Of a stretch of DNA of 59,107 nucleotides, positions 33,993-42,105 are shown in pieces. The stretch lies in the IMG/VR virus record IMGVR_UViG_3300024346_000067, positions 1-59,107 of that record; one strand, written 5' to 3'. Position 1 is the stretch's first letter. Each line of letters opens with the position of its first letter. Below the pieces are notes generated by a model that worked only from the letters and a program-made list of their open reading frames with translations, did not search any database and was not told the origin of the DNA. The position numbers and the translations under genes are program-made. Source of the stretch: a virus.

Positions 33993-34724
33993 TTAATCGT
34001 ATCTATTTAAAATTTCACCAATAATTGGGTTTCTTACAATGTCTTGCATTCCGAATTCAAAAATTCCAATTCCTTTAACATCTTGTAATCTCACTTTAGC
34101 GTCAAATAAACCAGATTTAGTTTTATCTCTGAATTTATCTGATTGTTCAAGGTCTCCTGAAATAAAGAATTTTGAATTATATCCAATACGAGTTAATAAT
34201 AACTTAATCTGTGATGGGGTCGCATTTTGAGCCTCTTCAAAAACGAGGATTGTATTATCTACATTCCAACCTCTCATGTAAGCAAGTGCCGCAACTTCAA
34301 TATAACCTTGTTCTTTTAGTTCTTCTCTTGCTTCTTTACCAATAATCTTATTTAAAAGATAATAAGATGGATAAATGTATGGGTCTAATTTTTCTTCTAA
34401 ACCCCCTGGAAGTGACCCTAATTTCTCTTCAGCTTCAACTGCGGGTCTAACTATGATTATCTTCTCATACTTGTTAGAATCGTCGTATAATAGGTCCACA
34501 GCACGTTTCATTGCTATGTAGGACTTACCTACACCTGCGGGACCGAAACATAATGTTATTTGATTTTCACCAAGAATGTTCCAATAGGTTTCTTGGTTTT
34601 TTGTAAGGAACTTTTCTTTAGGACGTTTGATTATTTGTCTTATCCTATCTTTATGTGATATTTTCTTCTCTTCTACTAATACTGGTGGGTGATTGGTTGT
34701 TTTGGTTCTTTTCTTATATTCCAA
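33993..34724 (-). CDS. phoH: PhoH-like ATPase
   Basis: The 243-residue protein has Walker A GPAGVGKS (61-68) and Walker B TILVFEEAQN (158-167), with the family markers IIIVRPAVEAEEKLGSLPGG, KLDPYIYP and FISGDLEQSD. PhoH is common in marine phages and acts as an RNA-related ATPase or helicase of uncertain role. It follows the dUTPase gene behind a TATTTATA element 32 bases upstream, and is followed by a terminator, so it forms its own short unit. Confidence 0.93.
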   Translation of the reverse strand: MEYKKRTKTTNHPPVLVEEKKISHKDRIRQIIKRPKEKFLTKNQETYWNILGENQITLCFGPAGVGKSYIAMKRAVDLLYDDSNKYEKIIIVRPAVEAEEKLGSLPGGLEEKLDPYIYPSYYLLNKIIGKEAREELKEQGYIEVAALAYMRGWNVDNTILVFEEAQNATPSQIKLLLTRIGYNSKFFISGDLEQSDKFRDKTKSGLFDAKVRLQDVKGIGIFEFGMQDIVRNPIIGEILNRYD

Positions 34725-34756
34725 AATTGATATTTTTAAAAATTCCGTTTATTGTT

Positions 34757-34764
34757 TATAAATA
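34757..34764 (-). promoter_or_regulatory. TATTTATA element (minus strand) before phoH
   Basis: Reads TATTTATA on the minus strand, 32 bases before the phoH ATG and just after the dUTPase stop. Confidence 0.45.
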
Positions 34765-34767
34765 TCT

Positions 34768-35397
34768 CTATTTTCCAGTTGAGCCAAACCCACCCGTTCC
34801 ACGATCTGTATCTGATAACTCAGGAACTTCGGTCATATATATTGTAGGATAAGGTAAAATAATAATCTGTGCACCTCTTTCTCCTACTTTATACTTTATT
34901 GAGTCAAGTCCGTTGGTTTTTTTAAAAGTAGCTTGTAATTCTCCTCTATATCCACTATCAATTACACCAACACAATTTGATAATATTAAATCTTGGTTTC
35001 TAACTGATGAACGGGGGAATACTAACCCCACAAATCCTTTTGGGATTTCCATTGCAATACCAAATCCATAAGAAACACTAAATGATGTGTTTTCAATTTC
35101 TCTTGTTATTGTTAAATCCATACCAGCATCACCAATTTTTGAATATGAAGGGATTACCGCATTAGGGTCTAATTTTTTAACCTTAACTAAAGTACCACCA
35201 CCCGTCATTGTTGGTTGAGTGTTAATTATGTTTTGTCCCATGGGTTGTGTCGGTTCTGTTGGCATTTCTTTATAAAGTGAATTTAATACATTATCAATTT
35301 CATTCATAAAATTAACATCAACATTTTCTTCAGAATTTAATGTTTCTTCTATATCTTTTAATTTTTTAAGATACTCCTCAATAGCGTTTTTATCCAT
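34768..35397 (-). CDS. dut: dUTPase (trimeric) with N-terminal extension
   Basis: All five motifs of trimeric dUTPases are present: GDAGMDL (89-95), PRSSV (128-132), GVIDSGYRGEL (144-154), RGAQIIILP (174-182) and the C-terminal RGTGGFGSTG (199-208). It hydrolyses dUTP to dUMP, keeping uracil out of phage DNA, and works with the dCMP deaminase at 21894. About 68 residues of helical, acidic sequence precede the catalytic domain (KNAIEEYLKKLKDIEETL), unlike standard dUTPases of about 150 residues. It overlaps the next upstream gene by eight bases. Confidence 0.95.
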   Translation of the reverse strand: MDKNAIEEYLKKLKDIEETLNSEENVDVNFMNEIDNVLNSLYKEMPTEPTQPMGQNIINTQPTMTGGGTLVKVKKLDPNAVIPSYSKIGDAGMDLTITREIENTSFSVSYGFGIAMEIPKGFVGLVFPRSSVRNQDLILSNCVGVIDSGYRGELQATFKKTNGLDSIKYKVGERGAQIIILPYPTIYMTEVPELSDTDRGTGGFGSTGK

Positions 35398-35611
35398 TTT
35401 TTTCTTTTTTGTCTAAAATCCATTTATCCAATTTCTTCACCCTTTCTTTCAAGTCATTATCTTGAGGTCTTAAACAACATTCAACAAACACATCGGTTAC
35501 TCGTTGTAATTCCTCAAATGTAACTTGAACACCAACTGTACTGAGGTATTCTAAAGCCATTTTACTTTGCGATTGACGCATTATCTGTATATCTCTGCCG
35601 TAAAAATCCAT
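35390..35611 (-). CDS. Small hypothetical protein, 73 aa
   Basis: Not recognised. It is helical, basic to neutral, with two adjacent cysteines (FVECCLRPQ). Pattern EELQRVTDVFVECC followed by LKERVKKLDKWILDKK suggests a helical bundle or coiled coil. It overlaps the dUTPase start by eight bases, so the two are expressed together. Confidence 0.6.
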   Translation of the reverse strand: MDFYGRDIQIMRQSQSKMALEYLSTVGVQVTFEELQRVTDVFVECCLRPQDNDLKERVKKLDKWILDKKEKNG

Positions 35612-35632
35612 AGTTCAGTTGGTGTTGTTAAA

Positions 35633-35869
35633 TTACTTTGTTTTGTAATATTCAGGTGTGTTCTTGTCATCAATAATACAATCGATTTTTAATTTCTTAA
35701 CATCGATAATTTGACTTGAACGAATATCGCCAGCTAAAAATTTTGAAGCGGTGATGTTTGCCTCAGCATTTGATTCTGCTTGAACGATAATGTTTGATTT
35801 TGTTAAACGTGGGTTACCCTCTCTGTCTAATTGTTCGGATTCGTATCCTACTGTTACTGTGTAATGCAT
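35633..35869 (-). CDS. Small hypothetical protein, 78 aa
   Basis: It is a beta-alpha-beta type protein: YTVTVGYESEQL, KSNIIVQAESNAEANITAS, SSQIIDVKKLKIDCIID. The layout resembles DUF4494-like small proteins of Bacteroidota phages, but the match is weak. It starts shortly after the glycosyltransferase end and leads toward dut. Function is unknown. Confidence 0.55.
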   Translation of the reverse strand: MHYTVTVGYESEQLDREGNPRLTKSNIIVQAESNAEANITASKFLAGDIRSSQIIDVKKLKIDCIIDDKNTPEYYKTK

Positions 35870-35880
35870 AATTGTTTTTT

Positions 35881-37107
35881 TTATTTATTTATAATTGATT
35901 TGAAAAATTCTACTCTATCTTGACAAACTTTTTTAAGTGAATATTTGTCTTTTACTGTTTCATATAAACGTTCACCTAAATCTTCAATCATATTTGGGTT
36001 TTCAATTAAACGTTTCATGTTCTTTGCCCAATCTTTATGATTTCTTTTTGGATTAACTAACAATGCGTTTCCGTTCTTATTAAAAACACCATTATCAACT
36101 GCCGAAATTAAATCTAAAGTATAAGGGTCTGCCTCACTTGCAATAATTGCTTTCTTATGAAATCCCGCTTCAATAACTTTTAGTTGTGATTTATTTCCGT
36201 TAAATAAAGATTCAACCAACGGTGCTAACGACACATCAAAAGTATTATAGTTAGTCGCGTAACTGTTAATTTCTTTTGTCCACCTTCTTCTATATGGTTC
36301 GTTAACGTCATCATAAGGTGTGTCAGTAAATGAATTTAAATATGTTTTATATTCATCGTTAATTACACTATAGTTGTCGGTGAAAATTTTCTCATACTTA
36401 TACCAAACAGTTTCTGTTGGTTTAATTGGTCTATTTCTTTGTTGATTTGTTTGACTATCAATTTCAGTTACAGTACCTCTTAAATCAAATCCACATAACA
36501 CAAATTGAACTTTATCTTTATATGAATTATGTGTTGTTGAAATACCGTTTGACATTAATTCAATATCAAATAAATGTGAGGAACCACCTAACCAACCAAA
36601 TCTAATTTTATCAGACTCAATTTTATTAATTTTATATTGTGGTTCTTCTTCATTAACCGCATTTGGAAAAACCTCAACATTTTTCACTTTTAACCTATCT
36701 TTAATTGTCTTTGCAAAAATTGAAGTTGTAGTTGTAACATAGTCAGCCAATTTCAACATTTCAATTTTCATTTCACCAATTTTCGATGCTTTAACTTGGT
36801 GATACATTGGATGTCTTTGGTCAACAAACCATAAATCATCAATATCCATAATGACTTTAATTCCTTTTGATTTTAACCAATTAATTCTATTGATGTTATC
36901 TTCGTGATTTGTTTGGTGAATAAAAGTATGAAAAACAACGATATCATAATTTAAGAAAAATTCATCATTATTATCTGCGTTATATGATATATCGACATGT
37001 ATATCATTTGAATGGTTATCACCAATAAATTTATAGGGGTCCATAACCCTGAATTTACCGACACCGTGTTTGTCCGATGGAATTGCTAAGATTTTAATTT
37101 TTGACAT
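35881..37107 (-). CDS. Glycosyltransferase, GT-B fold (family 4-like), 408 aa
   Basis: The N-terminal lobe starts KIKILAIPSDKHGVGKFRVM with the Gly-rich substrate loop, and includes DIVVFHTF and IKVIMDIDDLWF. The C-terminal lobe has IRFGWLGGSSHLFDIELM and QLKVIEAGFHKKAIIASEAD, the expected donor-binding E and loop, then NPKRNHKDWAKNMKRLIENP. It is related in type to the enzyme at 31968 but longer, with an insertion (about 215-290). Substrate is unknown; a role in glycosylating DNA or virion protein is plausible. Confidence 0.8.
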   Translation of the reverse strand: MSKIKILAIPSDKHGVGKFRVMDPYKFIGDNHSNDIHVDISYNADNNDEFFLNYDIVVFHTFIHQTNHEDNINRINWLKSKGIKVIMDIDDLWFVDQRHPMYHQVKASKIGEMKIEMLKLADYVTTTTSIFAKTIKDRLKVKNVEVFPNAVNEEEPQYKINKIESDKIRFGWLGGSSHLFDIELMSNGISTTHNSYKDKVQFVLCGFDLRGTVTEIDSQTNQQRNRPIKPTETVWYKYEKIFTDNYSVINDEYKTYLNSFTDTPYDDVNEPYRRRWTKEINSYATNYNTFDVSLAPLVESLFNGNKSQLKVIEAGFHKKAIIASEADPYTLDLISAVDNGVFNKNGNALLVNPKRNHKDWAKNMKRLIENPNMIEDLGERLYETVKDKYSLKKVCQDRVEFFKSIINK

Positions 37108-37144
37108 ATAATAAAATATATCAAAAATTATTCAGAAAACAAAA

Positions 37145-37729
37145 TTACTTAGCTTTATTTACGCCAGTAATTTTACCTTTGAATATAGAATCACCTACCT
37201 TTAATACTAAATTTTCATTTATAGATGATGTTGTGGATGCTGTAAGTATTTGATTTAACTTCTCATCCATTACTTTACGAATGGTATTTTCAATTAAAAT
37301 TGAAATTGCATTCATATCAATATTAGATGTTTGTTGTAAATTGTTTTGTTTTGATTGAGGTTGTTTTTTACCTATACCCTCTTGTTCCATTAAACGTTTG
37401 GCCCCTTTAACAAAATCCATATCTAAAGTATCATTTAATGATATTTGGTCCATTTGTTGGATTGGGTTTTCAATCATTGCTCTTTTAATTGCTTCAGGTA
37501 ATTTAGATTGATTAATTTTATCAACCGACGGTACACCCATAGGTCTTGTAGCTTGTTTTGTAGGTTGGTAGTCTTCATTATTTACAACATCTTCCGGTGC
37601 TGACCTTAGTAAACTTTCGTCTACATTACCTCTCTCGTAATTTCCTGAATCAACTTTGTTCATAACCTTTTTGGCTTGAACTAACTTATGCATTAAATCG
37701 TTTTGTGATATTGAACCTTGTTGTGACAT
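37145..37729 (-). CDS. Hypothetical protein, 194 aa, possible virion component
   Basis: No family recognised. It has polar, Gln/Asn-rich linkers (GKKQPQSKQNNLQQTSN) between helices (NDLMHKLVQAKKVMNK, MNAISILIENTIRKVMDEKL) and a short C-terminal strand pair (ENLVLKVGDSIFKGKITG). No signal or membrane segment. Position upstream of the WYL-like gene and composition fit a minor structural or assembly protein. Confidence 0.55.
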   Translation of the reverse strand: MSQQGSISQNDLMHKLVQAKKVMNKVDSGNYERGNVDESLLRSAPEDVVNNEDYQPTKQATRPMGVPSVDKINQSKLPEAIKRAMIENPIQQMDQISLNDTLDMDFVKGAKRLMEQEGIGKKQPQSKQNNLQQTSNIDMNAISILIENTIRKVMDEKLNQILTASTTSSINENLVLKVGDSIFKGKITGVNKAK

Positions 37730-37765
37730 AATATTAAATATTTTCTATTTTAATTATAAACTATT

Positions 37766-38506
37766 TTATGAAAACATTAAACGTTTTATTTTTCTAATAC
37801 TTTCATTTAATAATTCATCCTCATCTTCTTCTGGTTTTTGTATTTGTGGTTCGGGTTGGTTTGGTTGTGGTAATTCCTCAGGAGTTTTAGGTTCTTCCGG
37901 TTGTGGTTCTGGTTTAGGAACCTCAGGAGATTTACTCGGTTTACTTTGTGGTGTTGGTTGTGGTAATTCCTCAGGAGTTTTAGGTTCAATCGGTTTCGGT
38001 TCTGTTGGTTTAACTATTGGTTTAGATATTGGTTGAATTTTAGTTGGTTTTCCTTTAATTGGTTGTGGTTTTTCAACCGGTTTTGTTTTAGGTGTTTTTG
38101 TCCAATCTGCCGTTACATACGTAACACTCATAGAACGATCATCACCTTCTTTATATTGTGGTCTTTTGGTATCGAAAGTTTCGTCACTCAATACTTGAAC
38201 ATTATTCATTCTACTTAAAATAAAAGTTCTCCATCCATGTTCTGCAAATCCTTTTTTGGATGTTGATGGTGGTTGAACCCACGCTCTTAATATAAGATTA
38301 CCCTTTTTACTTAAACCCAAGGCAACAGATTCAGCCTTAACCCTATAACCCGCCTTAACACTATCTTTCTTAGGTTTTCTTGGACCTGAATAATAGAAAG
38401 ATATTGGATATCTATTTTTAATAGCATCCACTATCGGTTTTGTTTTTGTGGTCTTTAGGATATTTTGTTCCTCAAGTACTGAAAAGAATAATTGATTAAA
38501 ATTCAT
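37766..38506 (-). CDS. WYL-like domain protein with Pro-rich tail
   Basis: Residues about 22-110 follow the WYL-domain pattern: IVDAIKNRYPISFYYSG, VKAESVALGLSKKGNLILRAW, GWRTFILSRMNNVQVL. WYL domains bind nucleotides or nucleic-acid ends and often regulate. The remaining half is a Pro/Lys/Glu linker with two copies of PKTPEELPQP. The last residues (DELLNESIRKIKRLMFS) form a helix similar to the leader peptides of the 22-25 kb proteins. No helix-turn-helix is present, so it is not a classic WYL transcription regulator. Confidence 0.6.
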   Translation of the reverse strand: MNFNQLFFSVLEEQNILKTTKTKPIVDAIKNRYPISFYYSGPRKPKKDSVKAGYRVKAESVALGLSKKGNLILRAWVQPPSTSKKGFAEHGWRTFILSRMNNVQVLSDETFDTKRPQYKEGDDRSMSVTYVTADWTKTPKTKPVEKPQPIKGKPTKIQPISKPIVKPTEPKPIEPKTPEELPQPTPQSKPSKSPEVPKPEPQPEEPKTPEELPQPNQPEPQIQKPEEDEDELLNESIRKIKRLMFS

Positions 38507-38901
38507 TATTGAAAATCGGGGTATTTGTTATTTTCACCAAACGCGTTTTTAGTTACTGTTGCAATTCTTGTTTGAATGTCAGTCATAGAACCAACTTCAC
38601 CATTTTCACCTTTTTGTCCTTTACCAAATTCATCTCCATCGGAAATTGCGTTAGGGTTTGTAACACCATAACCATTATTTGCACCATATTTATTGGCTGA
38701 AATGATATCCGTTCTAGTGTTTATATCTGTTAATGAACCCACTTGACCATTTTGATTTTGACCTTTACCAAATTCATCTCCATCAGAAACTGCGTTTGGA
38801 TTTGTGATACCATAACCATTATTCGCTGAATAACGATTAATTGCTAATTCTGTTGGTCTAAGTTGATTAGCTAAGGCTTCTAATTGTGTTATTTTTGCCA
38901 T
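38506..38901 (-). CDS. Protein with tandem 48-residue repeats, 131 aa
   Basis: Two nearly identical units, residues 24-63 and 72-112, share NNGYGxTNPNAxSDGDEFGKGQ and VGSxTDIxTR, and a third unit is cut short at the C-terminus (FGENNKYPDF). The Gly/Asn-rich repeat resembles a structural or surface peptide, not an enzyme. It overlaps the WYL-like gene by one base and follows the next gene with one base between, so it belongs to the minus-strand virion-like cluster. Confidence 0.65.
   Translation of the reverse strand: MAKITQLEALANQLRPTELAINRYSANNGYGITNPNAVSDGDEFGKGQNQNGQVGSLTDINTRTDIISANKYGANNGYGVTNPNAISDGDEFGKGQKGENGEVGSMTDIQTRIATVTKNAFGENNKYPDFQ
38566..38832 (-). repeat. Tandem repeat inside the 38506 gene
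   Basis: Two direct repeats of about 120-144 bases, from 38832 to 38713 and from 38688 to 38566, encode the units described for the 131-residue protein. Most differences are synonymous or conservative, so the duplication is kept as protein. Confidence 0.8.
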
Positions 38902-38902
38902 A

Positions 38903-39400
38903 TTAGTATAATATTAATTTTTTTATTTTGTTAATTTCCTCAAATAAACCTAACGATGTGATTGGTGAAATTGATGATTTATGTGAATTACTTTTAATTA
39001 AATTTAATGAGGGTAACATACTTGGTTTCTTTTTGTGTTTCTTTAAAAAACTATTTTTTCTTTCTCCGGTCATTGCGCCCATCTCATCGGCATCTTTTCT
39101 TCCTTCTTTCCTATTGACAATCATGTCTCTTTCACCGTCTAAGAATTGTTTTCCCCAATTATTCATTAAATCACCGCCAGCCAAGTCATACCTAATTTTA
39201 TCACCAATTTTATCAATATTTTGTAAGTCATGAATAATTCGTTTTAATTGACCGTATTTAACTTTTTTATCCCCCAATAATTTTTTAGCCCTTTGTAATC
39301 CATGAGCGTGAGAACCATTAAGTCCTATAACCGCGTGATTTACATTATCTAAAATATTTTGTGGGATATCAAATATCCTCTTTTTTAATTCACTATTCAT
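38903..39400 (-). CDS. Hypothetical protein, 165 aa
   Basis: It is a basic, mostly helical protein with IPQNILDNVNHAVIGLNGSHAHGL and AKKLLGDKKVKYGQLKRIIHDLQNI at the start and GERKNSFLKKHKKKPSMLPSLN later, ending in the helix LFEEINKIKKLILY that resembles the C-terminal helix of the 37766 protein. The stretch after residue 60 (DLAGGDLMNNWGKQFLDGERD) recurs in phage proteins of unknown function. It overlaps the upstream gene by eight bases. Confidence 0.6.
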   Translation of the reverse strand: MNSELKKRIFDIPQNILDNVNHAVIGLNGSHAHGLQRAKKLLGDKKVKYGQLKRIIHDLQNIDKIGDKIRYDLAGGDLMNNWGKQFLDGERDMIVNRKEGRKDADEMGAMTGERKNSFLKKHKKKPSMLPSLNLIKSNSHKSSISPITSLGLFEEINKIKKLILY

Positions 39401-40184
39401 TATCCTTTTTCAAATGTTTGATAATATCATCTGCAGTTAATCCATTACTTTCTAAAGAATCTCTTAATGAATCTATTTGTCTTTTTATTATTGGGTTTAT
39501 TTCTTTCTCTTCGTCTTGTTCCCCAACTTTAGAAACTAAATCGTTGTCTTTTCTTTTTTTAACAACACTTTCAATATACTCTTCCATGAATTTTTTTGGA
39601 TTTTCGATTAGTCTTACTTTATCGGTTCCTTTTAATTTAGGGTCATATCCCATCGCTTCTAATCTTTCCATAGTTTCTTCGTGAGATAAATCTAATTCTT
39701 TTGTGAAATGGTCATATGCTTTTTTAAAACTTTCATCATCACCCATTGTATCGTCATAACCTAAAGCATCACCCATTGCAATTTCTATAAGTTTTTCTTT
39801 ACTTATTTCTTTACCCTCACCCCAATACCTTGTATAGTTTTGAATACCCAACGTACCATAATTACCTGACATACCTCTACCTGTTTTAACCACCTTATCT
39901 GTGATTGAATTTGATGTTACACCTTTGGTATTTAAATCACCTGGTTTTTTACCACGACTAATATTTCCGTTTTTATCTACAATTTCATCAACTTCTTCTT
40001 CTTTTTCCACTTTATCAGGAATTTTAGAATAATCGGTGTCATCTGAATTTTCTTTTGCCCATTTACCCCATTTATTCTTCTCTTTCTTAGGTTTACCCTT
40101 TTCATTTGCTTTCGCATAGAAGAATCTTTGTTGTGCTTTTGACGCAAATTTCTCTTCAATTACCTGTTTTATAAAATTATTCAT
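39393..40184 (-). CDS. Charged protein with AQQRFF motif, 263 aa
   Basis: The first 15 residues (MNNFIKQVIEEKFAS) act as a short leader helix, then KAQQRFFYAKANEKGKPKK matches the SKAQQRFxYA motif widespread in phage internal and scaffold-type proteins, followed by a Trp/Lys/Glu segment. A middle domain includes TGRGMSGNYGTLGIQNYTR and EKLIEIAMGDALGYDD, and the end is helical. It opens the leftward run of small virion-like genes and has a late-type element 15 bases upstream. Function is unknown. Confidence 0.6.
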   Translation of the reverse strand: MNNFIKQVIEEKFASKAQQRFFYAKANEKGKPKKEKNKWGKWAKENSDDTDYSKIPDKVEKEEEVDEIVDKNGNISRGKKPGDLNTKGVTSNSITDKVVKTGRGMSGNYGTLGIQNYTRYWGEGKEISKEKLIEIAMGDALGYDDTMGDDESFKKAYDHFTKELDLSHEETMERLEAMGYDPKLKGTDKVRLIENPKKFMEEYIESVVKKRKDNDLVSKVGEQDEEKEINPIIKRQIDSLRDSLESNGLTADDIIKHLKKDNE

Positions 40185-40199
40185 CTATTTGGACTTTTA

Positions 40200-40207
40200 T
40201 ATAAATA
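40200..40207 (-). promoter_or_regulatory. TATTTATA element (minus strand) before 39393 gene
   Basis: Reads TATTTATA on the minus strand, 15 bases before the ATG. It stands back to back with a plus-strand copy at 40225. Confidence 0.5.
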
Positions 40208-40224
40208 TCAAATGTTATGAAAGA

Positions 40225-40232
40225 TATTTATA
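40225..40232 (+). promoter_or_regulatory. TATTTATA element before fibre-like gene
   Basis: Exact octamer ending five bases before the ATG at 40238. An ATG in the same frame at 40217 lies before the element and is therefore less likely to be the true start. Confidence 0.5.
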
Positions 40233-40237
40233 TAATA

Positions 40238-42091
40238 ATGAATAGACAGAATATTTTAAACTTTTACGGGTCTAAATTTAATTTGAAATTAGATTCGTCC
40301 GAATTATACGATTTTGAACTTGGGAAAACGACCGTAGATTATAATACCGATGTGTTGGATTTAACAAACGAAATCACCTATACAGGACTAACAATCGACT
40401 CTTCTTGCTATTCAGGGTTTACAACCCCTTGGGCGTTACCAATCAATGAATTATACACAGGACACACTTGTGATTTCACAATTAAAAGAAGAACTGAAAA
40501 GGGTTGGACATTAGATTTTGTTTTTGATAGAAACAATATTGGGTGGTCTGGAGGAACGACTTTTTATTATTGGGGGATTAGTGGAGAAACCAATCAATCA
40601 TATTACGCAGATAATAATCTTTCATTTAAATTTACCAATGATGGTAGAATAAAATGGAATTCTTATAGATATTCAGGTAATTGTGATGCAACGTCAGGAT
40701 ATACCGAATCTTATTACATCTCATCAGGACAAACACCTGTTTTATGTTCAGGAGGTACATCTTCTGATTTTAACGTAACAATAACTTTTGATAGATATAA
40801 ACATTATCAAGATTGTGATATTGAAAATGAGGGCGGGTGGAACGATTTAATTCGTGGACCACACCCAATTAGTTCTACTGGTAATACGGGTTCTACAACC
40901 ACTCAAATTACCACGGGGTATACGATTATTAACAATTACACCGATTGGGTTACGGGTGCAACAGGAACAACTGAGTTTATTGAGGTTTTAAATAAAAAAT
41001 GGTTTAATGAAAGACAAAAAAGGTTAGGTGTCTTAAAAATATATCTAAACGGTAAAAGAATTTATAAATTAGATGATTGGGAAGAGGTTATTCCATCTCT
41101 TAGGAAATCTGAAAATGACATAATTCAAAAATGGGGTGGAGGTACGACCGCGTATAATACAATACACACGGGAACAACTCTTTTTCAAATTAAACAAGTA
41201 AAGTATTTTGAGGAACCTTTAGATTTCATTCATGTTAATCATCATTATTTAACATCAATTAAACCAAATTTTTCAATAAATGAATGTTCAGATGATTGTG
41301 TTGACACTATTATTGGTTTAATAACGCCAACCCCAACTATAACACCAAGTGTTACACCAACCTTAACTATAACACCAAGTGTTACACCAACACTTACCGT
41401 AACATCATCCGTTACTCCAACTCGTACAGTTACACCAACATCAAGTGTGACTCCAACTCGTACAGTTACACCAACACCAAGTGTGACTGCAAGTATCACC
41501 CCAACGCCAACTGTTACACCAACGACAACACCTGTAAGTTTAGGATTTCAATGGATGACTATTAACTCAATTACCAATTCAACCGCATCAGGTATAGGTC
41601 AAAACAATATTACTATTGCCGTTACACAAAGTAAAGGTGGTATGCAAGTAGAGAGTCCAGGTATGTATAGTGCCGAAACATTCCCTCAAGAATATGATGT
41701 TCCATCTACTGGAACTCAAATACGAAATACATCAGATGGTGTGTTTACCGCAACATTTAGTCAACCAGTCACAGATCCTTTGATTGCTTTTGCTAGTGTA
41801 GGTAATCCGGGTTTACAAGTTCCAGTTCAATCAACCTTACCGTTTACACCAATTTGGAGTACGGCAACCACTTATCAAAATCCAGTAAACGGAACTCAAT
41901 ATACTCAATTTACAGGAACAGAAGGCTTTAACATTATCCGTATAGATGGTACGGTAAGTAGCGTAAGTTTTAATTACACCGTTACAGAATTCTACTGTAC
42001 TGTTTGCTTTGGATTCGTTGATCAAAATACTCTACCTACACCAACTCCTACAAACAGTCCAACACCAACTAATACACCAACACCAACTTAA
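40238..42091 (+). CDS. Tail fibre/adhesin-like protein with PT repeats
   Basis: From the ATG at 40238 the protein has 617 residues. The N-terminal 340 are rich in Gly, Ser, Thr, Trp and Tyr (FVFDRNNIGWSGGTTFYYWG), typical of carbohydrate-binding or fibre beta structures. A central linker of TPTPTITPSVTPT-type repeats (about 362-432) leads to a beta-rich domain (about 433-590), and the protein ends in a second, short PT run (LPTPTPTNSPTPTNTPTPT). It is probably displayed on the virion. The abrupt end in repeats suggests that a longer relative has lost a C-terminal module. Confidence 0.65.
   Translation: MNRQNILNFYGSKFNLKLDSSELYDFELGKTTVDYNTDVLDLTNEITYTGLTIDSSCYSGFTTPWALPINELYTGHTCDFTIKRRTEKGWTLDFVFDRNNIGWSGGTTFYYWGISGETNQSYYADNNLSFKFTNDGRIKWNSYRYSGNCDATSGYTESYYISSGQTPVLCSGGTSSDFNVTITFDRYKHYQDCDIENEGGWNDLIRGPHPISSTGNTGSTTTQITTGYTIINNYTDWVTGATGTTEFIEVLNKKWFNERQKRLGVLKIYLNGKRIYKLDDWEEVIPSLRKSENDIIQKWGGGTTAYNTIHTGTTLFQIKQVKYFEEPLDFIHVNHHYLTSIKPNFSINECSDDCVDTIIGLITPTPTITPSVTPTLTITPSVTPTLTVTSSVTPTRTVTPTSSVTPTRTVTPTPSVTASITPTPTVTPTTTPVSLGFQWMTINSITNSTASGIGQNNITIAVTQSKGGMQVESPGMYSAETFPQEYDVPSTGTQIRNTSDGVFTATFSQPVTDPLIAFASVGNPGLQVPVQSTLPFTPIWSTATTYQNPVNGTQYTQFTGTEGFNIIRIDGTVSSVSFNYTVTEFYCTVCFGFVDQNTLPTPTPTNSPTPTNTPTPT
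41321..41533 (+). repeat. Short tandem repeat encoding TPS(V)TPT units
   Basis: A CCAACxxxAxxACACCAAGTG-like unit recurs about ten times and encodes alternating Thr-Pro. Slippage or recombination in this tract would change linker length. A second short copy occurs at the 3' end of the gene (about 42034-42088). Confidence 0.75.
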
Positions 42092-42093
42092 AC

Positions 42094-42101
42094 TATTTAT
42101 A
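42094..42101 (+). promoter_or_regulatory. TATTTATA element before 42106 gene
   Basis: Exact octamer directly after the fibre-like gene stop, ending four bases before the next ATG. Confidence 0.5.
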
Positions 42102-42105
42102 ACAT

